NCBI GenBank assembly: GCA_025350865.1
Contig: JANXWZ010000212.1
Location: 1 to 34,252, forward strand
Source: Rhodanobacteraceae bacterium
GTDB lineage: Bacteria; Acidobacteriota; Terriglobia; Terriglobales; Acidobacteriaceae
Length of the DNA: 34,252 nt
Reading direction: 5' to 3'
Under the pieces are notes generated by a model that saw only the letters and a program-made list of their open reading frames with translations, did not search any database and was not told where the DNA came from. Below are positions 25,364 to 34,129 of the stretch, in pieces; the stretch's first letter is position 1, and each line of letters opens with the position of its first letter. Both the position numbers and the translations under genes were made by a program.

Positions 25364-28300
25364 CCTCCACCTCGTTCCGGCGCCGATCCCCGACTCCGCG
25401 GCGCGCGCCCAGGCGTTGGACATTGCTCAATCCTTTCTGGTTGAGGCTCCCGCCGGGTCCGGCAAGACGGGCCTGCTGATCCAGCGCTTCCTGAAACTGC
25501 TGGCCAGCGTCGACGACCCTCGCCAGGTCCTCGCGATCACCTTTACCCGCAAAGCCACGGCTGAAATGCTGGAGCGAGTCCTCGCCCAACTTCGTTTGGC
25601 CCAAGCGGGTTTCCAATCTCAAACAGCGTCACCGTTTGAGGTGGGGTTGCAGGAACTCGCGCGAGCCGTCCTCGCCCGCGACAAACAGTTGCAATGGAAT
25701 CTGCTCGACAACCCGACCCGACTGAACATCCGCACCATTGATTCACTCTCGAACGAAATCGCCGGTGCACTTCCGATTTTGTCCGGTTCCGGCGGCGCTC
25801 AATCTCCCACCGAAGACGCGACGCAGCTGCACGCCGAGGCGGCCCGCCGTACCCTGATGCTTCTCGGCGGCGACGACCCGGCACTGGCTGAGGCGCTGGA
25901 AACTCTTCTGCTGCATCGCGACGGCAACCTGGCCAACTGCGAATCGCTGATCGCCACCATGCTCAATACGCGCGACCAGTGGGGCGAACTGGTGCCGCTG
26001 ACGCAGTCTCTACTCACGGACGAATACCTTGACGAGACCATCCTCCCGCGTCTCGACCACGCACTCGACCTAGCAATCTGTCGCGCTCTCACGAGCCTTA
26101 CCCGGATACTGCCGGCGTCCACGCTGAGCCGGCTGACGACGCTCGCGGCCGAGATGGGCTCGCTGGCCGGGTACAAGGATTCCGCTTCGCCGATTGCCAT
26201 TTGCGCTCACCTTTTTTCCTCCCCGGCCAGCCAGTCGGATCATCTGGACCACTGGCGTGCCCTGATTCACCTGATCGTCAAGCCGTCCAAACCTCGTGAC
26301 TTCCGCAAATCCGTTTCGGCGAACCACATTGGCTTTGAAATCCTCAAACACCACCAGGCCGATCTGAAACAGATCGTCGCCGATCTGACAGATATCCCCG
26401 GCCTGCTCGATGCCCTGTGCGAGATCGACTCTCTGCCCCCGCCGGTGTACCCACGCGATCAGTGGCCCGTCACCAAGAGCCTGTTCCGCGTGCTCGCCCG
26501 CGCCCTCACCGAACTGCAACTGGTCTTCGCCGAACGCGGCCAATGCGACTTCACCGAAGTGGGCCTGCTGGCTCGCACCGCGCTCCGCAACGATGCCGCC
26601 ATGGACGACCTGGCCGCGTCCTCCGGGGCGCGCCTACAGCACCTCCTCGTAGACGAGATGCAGGACACCAGCAGCGGCCAGTATGAGTTCATCCAGTTGC
26701 TCACCCGCGGCTGGGACGGCTACAGCCAGACCGTGTTCCTTGTTGGCGACCCGAAGCAATCGATCTACGCCTTCCGCCAGGCTCGCGTGGAGCGCTTCCT
26801 CTCCACACTCCGGTCCAACCGGCTGGGCGATCTGCCACTGACGGTTCTCCATCTGACCGCTAATTTCCGCTCCCGGCCCGCGCTTGTCGAATCGTTCAAT
26901 GAGGATTTCACCCACATTTTCTCGGGTATTGAGGCGGGGTCGAACGAAATCTCCTACGCCGCCGCCACAGCTATCCGCACGGGCCAGGGTCAACGGCTCT
27001 GGCACCCCCGCCCCATCACGCACGACGCGTCCGTCAAACCAACCCTGCAAGCCACTGAGATCCGCCAGATCATCGAATCCTGGCGAGCAAAGCCGACTCC
27101 TGCGACCATCGCTGTCCTGGTGCGCAACCGCTCTCACCTCATCCCAATCGTCGCGGCGCTCAAACAAGCCGCCATTCCATACCGCGCTGTCGAAATCGAT
27201 TCGCTCGCCGAGCGACCGGAGATTCTGGATCTGCTGGCCCTGACCCGGGCCCTGCTTCACTCAGCCGATCGCACTGCGTGGCTGGCGCTGCTGCGCTCTC
27301 CCATTTGCGGCCTGTCGCTTGCCGATCTCTACCGCCTCGCGGCTCCGAATGCACGCCAGACCATCTTCGAAGCGCTGCAGACCGGCGACGCCGATCTCTC
27401 CGACGACGCGATCGCCCGGCTCCAACCTGTGTGGCCGATTCTCAACGAGGCGCTGCAGCATCGCGGCCGCCAGACCCTCTCCGAATGGGTGGCGCAAACG
27501 TGGCGAGCGTTCAACGTCCCCGCCCATCTTTCCCCCGACGCCCTGCTTAATGCCGAAGCCTTTTTCCAACTGCTCGACCAATTGCAGCAGCCCGGCCCTG
27601 CCGTCGACCTCGCCCGCCTGCACGAGCGCGTTGCCAAACTCTACGCAGCGCCGTCCGCCGCGCCCGACGCCGTCGACCTGATGACGCTGCACAAAGCCAA
27701 GGGCCTGGAGTGGGACGTGGTCATCGTCCCCGAACTTCACCGTACCGGCCGCATCAACGAGTCGCGCCTCCTCTCCTGGCTGGAAATCGAACCCGAGGAC
27801 ACGTCCGACGACAGTATTGCCGCTGGAATCCTTGCTCCCATCGCGGGAAAGGGCAAGGCCGTCCAGCAGCTTAATGCCTGGATGCGCTCGGTGGACAGCG
27901 CACGGGAAGCTGCGGAGCGGAAGCGCCTCTTCTACGTCGCCAGCACACGCGCCCGCGAGGAACTGCACCTGTTCGCCGCTCCAAAACGCCTTAAGTCAGG
28001 CGAGCTGAAACCACGCACCGGCTCCCTGCTTGAAGCAGCCTGGACCGCTGCGCAACCCCACTTCACGGCCGAGATCGTCGCTTTCCCGACCCCGATCGAA
28101 ACGATCCTCCCCGCCGTGGCTGCTTCAGCCCCGAGCCGTACGATCCAACGCATTCCCACGATCCCGCCCGCTCTTCCATGTTCGGTCTCCCCTCTGCCCT
28201 CGCCCGCCTTCCCTCGCCCTGAAGGCTCGTTCTCTGCTCGCGCGTTTGGCAATACGCTGCATGCCTTTCTGGAACTGCTGACCACGCACCACAATCCTGA

Positions 28301-28748
28301 TCTCGCATCGTGGCAACCGCGCATCGCTGCAGTCCTACGCGCCGCGGGGCTTAGCCCAGCCGAAGTCGCGCGTCTTGCCCCCGATGTCCTGCGCGGCCTC
28401 ACCAAAACCGTGGCCGATCCCGAAGGCCAGTGGCTCCTCGCGGCGCATCCCCACGCCGAAACCGAAGCCTCGTACACCAACGACACTGCCATGATCCGCC
28501 TGGACCGAGCGTTCCTCGCCGGGTCCGAACCGCTGTCTACCGGCTCCACTCATCTGTGGATCGTCGACTACAAGACCACCACGCATGGAGCCGAAAACCT
28601 CGAAGAATTCCTTGAAGCCCAGCGTCTCCATTACGCCCCTCAACTCGAAAATTACGCCCGGACTCTCGCCTCGCAGCTGCCGATTCGTCTGGCCCTCTAT
28701 TACCCCATGCTGCCCTCGTTGCTCTGGTGGAAAGTTCCCGACTCGTAA
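25356..28748 (+). CDS. addA: AddA-like UvrD/Rep superfamily helicase-nuclease
   Basis: 1130 residues from the ATG at 25356, with GGAGG at 25345-25349; the upstream gene ends at 25363, so translation is probably coupled. Superfamily 1 helicase motifs are in order: Walker A APAGSGKT (31-38), motif Ia AITFTRKAT, Walker B VDEMQDTS (D433, E434), LVGDPKQSIYAFRQA, LTANFRS, TLHKAKGLEWD and FYVASTRARE. A C-terminal PD-(D/E)XK nuclease has D1071-Y-K1073 (IVDYKTTT) and a following QLENYARTL segment. With the AddB-like partner this forms a two-nuclease, one-motor break-resection complex analogous to AddAB. A REP-like palindrome is translated as residues 85-97. The symbol is by analogy. Confidence 0.88.
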   Translation: MADLHLVPAPIPDSAARAQALDIAQSFLVEAPAGSGKTGLLIQRFLKLLASVDDPRQVLAITFTRKATAEMLERVLAQLRLAQAGFQSQTASPFEVGLQELARAVLARDKQLQWNLLDNPTRLNIRTIDSLSNEIAGALPILSGSGGAQSPTEDATQLHAEAARRTLMLLGGDDPALAEALETLLLHRDGNLANCESLIATMLNTRDQWGELVPLTQSLLTDEYLDETILPRLDHALDLAICRALTSLTRILPASTLSRLTTLAAEMGSLAGYKDSASPIAICAHLFSSPASQSDHLDHWRALIHLIVKPSKPRDFRKSVSANHIGFEILKHHQADLKQIVADLTDIPGLLDALCEIDSLPPPVYPRDQWPVTKSLFRVLARALTELQLVFAERGQCDFTEVGLLARTALRNDAAMDDLAASSGARLQHLLVDEMQDTSSGQYEFIQLLTRGWDGYSQTVFLVGDPKQSIYAFRQARVERFLSTLRSNRLGDLPLTVLHLTANFRSRPALVESFNEDFTHIFSGIEAGSNEISYAAATAIRTGQGQRLWHPRPITHDASVKPTLQATEIRQIIESWRAKPTPATIAVLVRNRSHLIPIVAALKQAAIPYRAVEIDSLAERPEILDLLALTRALLHSADRTAWLALLRSPICGLSLADLYRLAAPNARQTIFEALQTGDADLSDDAIARLQPVWPILNEALQHRGRQTLSEWVAQTWRAFNVPAHLSPDALLNAEAFFQLLDQLQQPGPAVDLARLHERVAKLYAAPSAAPDAVDLMTLHKAKGLEWDVVIVPELHRTGRINESRLLSWLEIEPEDTSDDSIAAGILAPIAGKGKAVQQLNAWMRSVDSAREAAERKRLFYVASTRAREELHLFAAPKRLKSGELKPRTGSLLEAAWTAAQPHFTAEIVAFPTPIETILPAVAASAPSRTIQRIPTIPPALPCSVSPLPSPAFPRPEGSFSARAFGNTLHAFLELLTTHHNPDLASWQPRIAAVLRAAGLSPAEVARLAPDVLRGLTKTVADPEGQWLLAAHPHAETEASYTNDTAMIRLDRAFLAGSEPLSTGSTHLWIVDYKTTTHGAENLEEFLEAQRLHYAPQLENYARTLASQLPIRLALYYPMLPSLLWWKVPDS
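25608..25647. repeat. Family A palindromic repeat inside the AddA-like coding sequence
   Basis: 34 of 40 bases match the intergenic palindrome at 3883-3922. The right arm GTTTGAGGTGGGGT is identical; the left arm has drifted from GCCCCATCTCAAAC to TTCCAATCTCAAAC. It is read in frame as GFQSQTASPFEVG (residues 85-97), in the segment after motif Ia where homologues vary in length. Confidence 0.75.
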
Positions 28749-28820
28749 CTCCGAACTCACTACTCATAAACTCACAGGCCATGCCTTTTCTCTACCCAGC
28801 CGCACATCATCTGCGGTACA

Positions 28821-28848
28821 TTGAAACGCATAGCCCCTGCAATAGATT
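28821..28848 (+). promoter_or_regulatory. Putative sigma-70 promoter of the molybdenum hydroxylase genes
   Basis: TTGAAA (28821-28826; 5 of 6 match to TTGACA) and TAGATT (28843-28848; 4 of 6 match to TATAAT) are separated by 16 nt. They lie about 43 bp before the start of the small subunit gene, in the 142-bp gap after the AddA-like gene. Confidence 0.4.
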
Positions 28849-28890
28849 CCGGCCACTCATCCAGCAAATCACTCCGAAAGCGGAAGGCCC

Positions 28891-29358
28891 ATGGCGATCA
28901 AAGTTACCGTTAACAATCAGGTTCATAACGTAGACGCGGCACCCGACACCCCACTGCTCTGGGTGCTGCGCGACGTCCTCAACTACACCGGTCCCAAGTA
29001 CGGCTGCGGCATTGGATTCTGCGGCGCGTGCACTGTGCTGGTCGCCGGCAAAGCGATGCGCTCCTGCCAGATTCAGCTCTCGGACGCTACCCAGCCCATC
29101 ACGACGATTGAGGGTCTGTCTACCGACGGCAAACATCCAGTCCAGGTGGCGTGGACGGAGGTGGACGTGCCGCAATGCGGGTACTGCCAATCCGGCCAGA
29201 TGTTGGCGGCCGCCGCGCTGCTGACGCGCACGCCGCAGCCGACCGACGCCCAGATTGACTCCGCCATGAGCGGCAACCTCTGCCGCTGCGGAACCTATCC
29301 GCGCATCCGCCAGGCTATTCACCACGCCGCTGCCTTTGCCGCTCAGAAGAAAGCTTAG
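28891..29358 (+). CDS. iorA: 2Fe-2S small subunit of a molybdenum hydroxylase (isoquinoline 1-oxidoreductase alpha-like)
   Basis: 155 residues, the usual size. The N-terminal plant-ferredoxin-like domain has C39, C44, C47 and C59 ([14 protein letters not shown]...RSC). The C-terminal helical domain binds the second 2Fe-2S cluster through C96, C99, C131 and C133 (CGYC...CRC). It carries electrons away from the molybdopterin subunit encoded just downstream. The ATG at 28891 has GGAAGG a few bases upstream. The gap to the large subunit is 9 nt with a GAGG site, so they form one unit. The IorA name reflects the two-subunit layout without an FAD subunit; the substrate may be another aldehyde or N-heterocycle. 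Confidence 0.9.
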   Translation: MAIKVTVNNQVHNVDAAPDTPLLWVLRDVLNYTGPKYGCGIGFCGACTVLVAGKAMRSCQIQLSDATQPITTIEGLSTDGKHPVQVAWTEVDVPQCGYCQSGQMLAAAALLTRTPQPTDAQIDSAMSGNLCRCGTYPRIRQAIHHAAAFAAQKKA

Positions 29359-29367
29359 AGGACGACC

Positions 29368-31614
29368 ATGACCGCGACCCTTACGCCTACCGCTCTTCCG
29401 CCGCTCACCCGCCGCTCCTTCCTGAAGATCAGTACCGTCGTCGGCGGTGGACTCGCCCTCGGCCTGTACGAGACCGCCTTCGACCCCTCCGCCGCTGCCC
29501 AGCGTGGCCCGGCCAAAGACGTTTCGCCTAAAGCCTTCATCACCATCGCTCCTACGGGCATTGTGACGATCAAGGCCAAGAACGCGGAGATCGGCCAGGG
29601 CATGAAGACCCTGCTGCCTATGCTGATCGCCGAGGAACTCGACGTCGACTGGGCAAACGTGCGCGTCGAGCAAGCCGATCTTGACGACACCTACGGTCAG
29701 CAATCCTCCGGCGGATCGATGAGCACACCCACCAACTGGGAGCCGCAGCGCCGGGTCGGTGCCGCCGCCCGCGCCATGCTCGTTGCCGCCGCCGCCAATC
29801 GCTGGTCCTGCCCCGCCGAGGAGATCACCACCGACCACGGCTTCCTGATGCACGGCTCCGATCACAAACTCTCCTACGGCGAAGTTGCTGCGGAAGCCGC
29901 CAAGCTGAGCCCGCCGCCTTTTGCGTCGCTGAAGCTGAAAGACCCGAAAAATTTCCGCATTATCGGCAAGTCGCAGACCAACGTCGACATGCCCTCGATC
30001 ACCACGGGCAAGCCGCTCTTCGGCATCGACGTCAAAGTTCCCGGCATGGTCTACGCCGTGATCCAACGGTGCCCCGTCTTCGCCGGCAAGGTGAAATCGT
30101 TCAATGAAGCCGAGATCGCCAAGCTGCCGGGTGTGCGCAAGACCATCGTGATCGCCGGCATGCTGCCCGACTACAACGTGCCCAACCCGGTCGTTGGCTC
30201 GGAGCCCGGACTCGAACCGGGAATCGCCATCATTGCCGACACGTGGTGGCAGGCGCAGTCTGCCCGCAAACAGCTTAAGGTGGACTGGGACTACGGCCCG
30301 GGCGCAGCCCAGAACAGCGACGACTTCGCCAAGCGCGCGCAAGCCATGCTGGCCGCCGCGCCGGGCAACACCATCCGCACCGACGGCGATTTCGACGCCG
30401 CCATCAAGTCTTCCGCCAAGGTGATCGAGGCGACTTACAGCTACCCCTTCATCGCCCATGCACCGCTGGAGCCGATGGGTTCGACCGCTCACATGAAGGA
30501 TGGCAAGCTGGAAATCTGGACTACAAGTCAGACCCCCGGCAGTGGCCGCAACAGCGTGTCGAAAGCTCTCGGAGTGGCGCCGGAAAACATTACGATCCAC
30601 ATGTGCCGCGTAGGCGGCGCGTTCGGGCGGCGGCTGGGCAACGACTACATGGTTGAAGCTGCATACCTCGCCAAGAACGTCGACGCCCCGGTCAAACTGC
30701 TCTGGGCCCGCGAAGACGACATGACCCATGACTCCTACCGTCCGGGCGGCTTCCACGGCTTGAAGGCCGGCCTCGACGCCAAGGGCAACATCGTCGCGCT
30801 GCGGCAGCACCTGGTCACCTACGGCGATGGGCTGAAGTTCGCCTCGTCCGCTGGAATTGATGGGAATGAATTCCCTGCTGGCCGCGTGCCTAACTACGGC
30901 CTCCACACGACCGCGATGCCGCTCACGCTGCGCACGGGGCCGCTGCGGGCTCCCGGCGCGAACGCCCTCTGCTGGGTTGGCGGGGCATTTCTCGACGAGG
31001 TTGCCCATGCGTCGGGGAAGGACCCGCTCGACCTGAACCTGGAGCTTCTGGCGGCGACGCCGATTCCGGGCAAGGGCGGACGACCCGATACGCTGAACCC
31101 GACGCGGCTGGCGGGCGTCCTGAAGCTGGTGGCGGAGAAATCTAACTGGAGAAACCGCAAGTCGACACCAGGCCACGGCTTTGGAATTGGCTGCTACTAC
31201 TGCCATCTGGGCTACTTCGCGGAGGTCGCCGAAGTGACGGTGGACGCGCAGGGCAAGGTCAAAGTGGTGAAGGTGTGGGCGGCCGGCGATGTGGGGAGCC
31301 AGATCATCAACCCTGCCGCCGCCGAAAACATGGTGATGGGCTCGATTATCGACGGCATGTCCGAGATGAATCAGGAGATCACGCTGGACAAGGGTCACGT
31401 GCAGCAGACCAATTACTTTGCTCACCCCATCATCCGCATGAATCAGGCCCCGGTGATCGAAATCTCGTGGAACATCACGGATTTCCCGCCGACGGGTCTT
31501 GGTGAGCCCGCGCTCCCGCCGATTATCCCGGCCATCACCAACGCGATCTTTGCCGCAACCAACAAGCGAGTCCGCACGCTGCCACTGAGCCGCAGCGGCT
31601 TCTCCTTCGCCTAA
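29368..31614 (+). CDS. iorB: Molybdopterin-binding large subunit of xanthine dehydrogenase/aldehyde oxidase family (IorB-like), Tat-exported
   Basis: 748 residues. A twin-arginine signal (TRRSFLK, R15-R16) followed by a hydrophobic stretch indicates folded export to the periplasm together with the small subunit, which has no signal of its own. The body has the duplicated aldehyde-oxidase molybdopterin-binding arrangement: IGQGMKTLLPMLIAEELDVDW, GGAFGRRLGNDY in the centre, and the catalytic Glu713 in GLGEPALPP near the end. Enzymes of this group hydroxylate aldehydes or aromatic heterocycles using water. No FAD subunit and no cytochrome c subunit are adjacent, so the electron acceptor must be encoded elsewhere or be diffusible. 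It is convergent with phoU. Confidence 0.9.
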   Translation: MTATLTPTALPPLTRRSFLKISTVVGGGLALGLYETAFDPSAAAQRGPAKDVSPKAFITIAPTGIVTIKAKNAEIGQGMKTLLPMLIAEELDVDWANVRVEQADLDDTYGQQSSGGSMSTPTNWEPQRRVGAAARAMLVAAAANRWSCPAEEITTDHGFLMHGSDHKLSYGEVAAEAAKLSPPPFASLKLKDPKNFRIIGKSQTNVDMPSITTGKPLFGIDVKVPGMVYAVIQRCPVFAGKVKSFNEAEIAKLPGVRKTIVIAGMLPDYNVPNPVVGSEPGLEPGIAIIADTWWQAQSARKQLKVDWDYGPGAAQNSDDFAKRAQAMLAAAPGNTIRTDGDFDAAIKSSAKVIEATYSYPFIAHAPLEPMGSTAHMKDGKLEIWTTSQTPGSGRNSVSKALGVAPENITIHMCRVGGAFGRRLGNDYMVEAAYLAKNVDAPVKLLWAREDDMTHDSYRPGGFHGLKAGLDAKGNIVALRQHLVTYGDGLKFASSAGIDGNEFPAGRVPNYGLHTTAMPLTLRTGPLRAPGANALCWVGGAFLDEVAHASGKDPLDLNLELLAATPIPGKGGRPDTLNPTRLAGVLKLVAEKSNWRNRKSTPGHGFGIGCYYCHLGYFAEVAEVTVDAQGKVKVVKVWAAGDVGSQIINPAAAENMVMGSIIDGMSEMNQEITLDKGHVQQTNYFAHPIIRMNQAPVIEISWNITDFPPTGLGEPALPPIIPAITNAIFAATNKRVRTLPLSRSGFSFA

Positions 31615-31619
31615 ACCGT

Positions 31620-31663
31620 GTGCCCCATCCTCGCGACAGTTTGACCGTCGCAGGGTGGGGTAT
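31620..31663. repeat. Palindromic repeat between convergent iorB and phoU
   Basis: GTGCCCCATCCTCGCGAC pairs with GTCGCAGGGTGGGG with one bulged base. The ends (GTGCCCCAT... and ...GTGGGGTAT) match family A at 3883 while the central part differs, so it may be a family variant. It lies 6 bp after the iorB stop and has no T-run. Confidence 0.65.
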
Positions 31664-31767
31664 AGAAGCTCAGGGTAGTGCATCCTTCTAGCTTGCGGTA
31701 TCCGCCAGGGGTATCGAGCTTTGGGGGCTTGACCGCACTCCTATCCGACCGCAACGTGTTTTGTTGG

Positions 31768-32436
31768 CTAAATGACGCTCAAATTGTGCCGCACATCCGC
31801 GCCACGCACCCAGAAAATCACATCTTCGGCGACGTTGGTGGCGTGATCTCCAACCCGCTCCAGGTTCCGCGCGATGATGAGTGCATTCAGGGCTTGTGGC
31901 GTAAACTCCGGCTGTTCCTTGATCAACGTACTCAGCGCGTAAAAGGCTGCGTCGTTCATCTCGTCTACCTGATCGTCCATCTTCAGCACGGCAGTGGCCG
32001 ATTCCGCGTCCGCATCGATAAATGCCTGGAGCGCCTTTCGCACCATCGCCGATGCCAGAAATGCCAGCTTTGGGATGTCTACGGGGAGGTCGACATTCGC
32101 GAAAGCGCCCATTTCGCGGACGCGAACCGCGATGTTGACTGCCTGGTCGCCCACCCGTTCGAGGTCGGCGTTGATGCGGATCACCGACAGGATGAAGCGG
32201 AGATCGATCGCCATCGGCTGCTCCATGGCGAGCAGGTCGAGCGCCATCTGGTCGATCTCGCGCTCCAGGCGGTTCACTTGAGGTTCCGAGCGAAACACTT
32301 GTTCGCACAAACTCAGATCGCGCGTGCGGTAGGCCTCGATGGACCGATGGATGGCCTGTTCGGCCATCCCCGCCATCACCAGTAGCTTCTCCTTCAACTC
32401 ATCGAGATTCTGCTGAAATTTGATTCGTGTTGCCAT
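31768..32436 (-). CDS. phoU: Phosphate signalling protein PhoU
   Basis: 222 residues, typical length. PhoU is an all-helical cytoplasmic protein made of two three-helix repeats. Each repeat carries a metal-binding signature, here LERVGDQAVNIA in the first and LERVGDHATNVAEDV in the second. It links the Pst transporter to a PhoR-type kinase and keeps the phosphate response off when phosphate is plentiful. It is the last gene of the pst operon; only one base separates the pstB stop (32438) from its ATG (32436). Confidence 0.95.
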   Translation of the reverse strand: MATRIKFQQNLDELKEKLLVMAGMAEQAIHRSIEAYRTRDLSLCEQVFRSEPQVNRLEREIDQMALDLLAMEQPMAIDLRFILSVIRINADLERVGDQAVNIAVRVREMGAFANVDLPVDIPKLAFLASAMVRKALQAFIDADAESATAVLKMDDQVDEMNDAAFYALSTLIKEQPEFTPQALNALIIARNLERVGDHATNVAEDVIFWVRGADVRHNLSVI

Positions 32437-32437
32437 A

Positions 32438-33196
32438 TCAGCCGAACCTCCCCGTGATGTAGTCTTCAGTTCGCTTGTCGCTTGGGTTGGTGAAGATCTT
32501 GTGGGTCGAATCGAACTCGACCATCTTGCCGTTCAGGAAGAAGCCGGTATTCTCTGCCACACGCGCCGCCTGCTGCATATTGTGTGTGACGATCACGATG
32601 GTGTATTGGCTCTTCAACTGGAAGATCAGGTCTTCAATTTTAGAGGTAGACACTGGGTCCAGCGCCGAGGCCGGCTCATCCATCAGGAGCACTTCAGGGT
32701 CAACTGCCAGTGCTCGGGCGATGCACATGCGCTGCTGCTGTCCGCCGGAGAGGCTTGCGCCGGACTTCTTCTTCCAGTCGTCCTTCACCTCGTCCCACAG
32801 CGCGGCGGACTTTAGCGAGCGCTCCGCGGTCTCGTCGAGGATTTTCTTGTTGCGGAAGCCGTTGAGCTTGAGGCCGCTCACGACGTTGTCGTAGATCGAC
32901 ATGGTCGGAAACGGATTTGGCCGCTGGAATACCATCCCAACGCGCCTGCGAATTTCGACCGGCGAAGCGTCGGCGTAGATGTCGACGTCGCCCATCTTGA
33001 CCGTGCCGGTGGCGCGGGCGATGGGGTTGGTCTCGTGCATGCGGTTGAGGCAGCGCACAAACGTCGACTTGCCGCAGCCTGAGGGGCCAATCAGCGCGGT
33101 GGCGTGGTTGGCGGGGATGTGCAGGTTGATGTCCTGCAGCGTATGCGTCGTGCCATACCACGCATTCAAATGTTCGACCAGGATCCCTACTCCCAC
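32438..33196 (-). CDS. pstB: Phosphate ABC transporter ATP-binding protein PstB
   Basis: 252 residues from a GTG at 33196, whose G is shared with the TAG stop of pstA (TAGTG); GGAGGA lies just upstream. The frame remains open to 33307, but that extension overlaps pstA and has no homology. Walker A is GPSGCGKS (37-44), and the protein shows the PstB-typical [20 protein letters not shown], signature LSGGQQQR, Walker [13 protein letters not shown] and H-loop VTHNMQQA. It powers phosphate import through PstC and PstA. Confidence 0.97.
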   Translation of the reverse strand: MGVGILVEHLNAWYGTTHTLQDINLHIPANHATALIGPSGCGKSTFVRCLNRMHETNPIARATGTVKMGDVDIYADASPVEIRRRVGMVFQRPNPFPTMSIYDNVVSGLKLNGFRNKKILDETAERSLKSAALWDEVKDDWKKKSGASLSGGQQQRMCIARALAVDPEVLLMDEPASALDPVSTSKIEDLIFQLKSQYTIVIVTHNMQQAARVAENTGFFLNGKMVEFDSTHKIFTNPSDKRTEDYITGRFG

Positions 33197-34128
33197 TAAT
33201 TTCCTCCCTTGAGGACGCCGCGGCTTGCGAAGATGCGCACGAGCGTCACTGAAACCATAATCATCAAAATGAGCACGAGCGACCCGGCCCACGCGACGCG
33301 GTGCCACTCATCGAAGGGCGAGTTGGCATACTTGTAAATTCGCAGCGGCAGCGCGTCGATCGGGCCATTCAGGCTGGTCGACATAAACTCGTTGCCCAGC
33401 GCTGTAAAGAGTAGCGGAGCGGTCTCGCCCGCGACCCGCGCAAAGGCCAACATGCAGCCGGTAATGATTCCTGGAGACGCCGTGCGGAGCGCCACCGAAA
33501 GGGTCGTGCGCCACTTCGGGACGCCGAGGCCGAGCGCCGCCTCACGAATTGAGTGCGGCACGGTTGCCAGCATTTCTTCGGTGGTGCGGGTGATGGTTGG
33601 AATCATCATGACGGCCAAAGCGACGCCGCCCGCGAACGCCGAAAAATGCAGCTGCGGCTTCACGATCAACGCATACATCGAGATTCCCACGACGATGGAC
33701 GGGACGCCGTTGAGCACGTCGGCTGTGAAGCGGATCGCGTTGCCCAGCATCCGGCCGCGGCCAAACTCGGCCAGGTAGACACCGGCGGCGATGCCGACGG
33801 GAATTCCCATCAGGCTGGCCAGCGCCAGTACGATTCCCGAGCCTACGATGGAGTTGGCCATGCCGCCGCCCTCGACTCCTGGCGGCGCGGGAATTTTAGT
33901 GAAGAAGTTGTAGTTGAGCGAACTGAAGCCCTTATAGAAGAGGTAGACGAGGATCGCGGCGAGCGGGACGAGAACAAGGAGGGTCGCCAGCAGAGCGAGG
34001 CCCGAGACAACGTTGTTGAGCGCCTTGCGGATGGTGAAGTTGAGGCGCAGAGCCGGGGTGTTGAAATTCATCGGCGGCCGCGGTGCCGGTTCGGGTGTGC
34101 CGTTGGGAGTGAGTGCCTGACTGCTCAT
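33196..34128 (-). CDS. pstA: Phosphate ABC transporter permease PstA
   Basis: 310 residues with about six membrane segments after a cytoplasmic N-terminus of about 40 residues. The cytoplasmic EAA-type loop that docks with PstB is visible as [20 protein letters not shown]. Other PstA marks are [38 protein letters not shown] and [16 protein letters not shown]. Its ATG follows the pstC stop after one base (TAACATG), and its stop overlaps the pstB GTG, so the operon is tightly coupled. Confidence 0.97.
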   Translation of the reverse strand: MSSQALTPNGTPEPAPRPPMNFNTPALRLNFTIRKALNNVVSGLALLATLLVLVPLAAILVYLFYKGFSSLNYNFFTKIPAPPGVEGGGMANSIVGSGIVLALASLMGIPVGIAAGVYLAEFGRGRMLGNAIRFTADVLNGVPSIVVGISMYALIVKPQLHFSAFAGGVALAVMMIPTITRTTEEMLATVPHSIREAALGLGVPKWRTTLSVALRTASPGIITGCMLAFARVAGETAPLLFTALGNEFMSTSLNGPIDALPLRIYKYANSPFDEWHRVAWAGSLVLILMIMVSVTLVRIFASRGVLKGGN

Positions 34129-34129
34129 G

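Noticed and set aside
30070..30090. GGTGCCCCGTCTTC inside iorB as another repeat copy
   Set aside because: It only shares the first few bases; the second arm is missing and the residues fit the conserved protein family.
28807..31683. Very long minus-strand open frame (958 codons) opposite iorA and iorB
   Set aside because: It is antisense to two genes with clear family motifs; long shadow frames are expected in GC-rich coding DNA. The translation is rich in Arg, His and Gly and has no recognisable domain.
33197..33307. 37-residue upstream extension of PstB
   Set aside because: It overlaps pstA and has no homology; the GTG at 33196 has a strong ribosome binding site and shares a base with the pstA stop.
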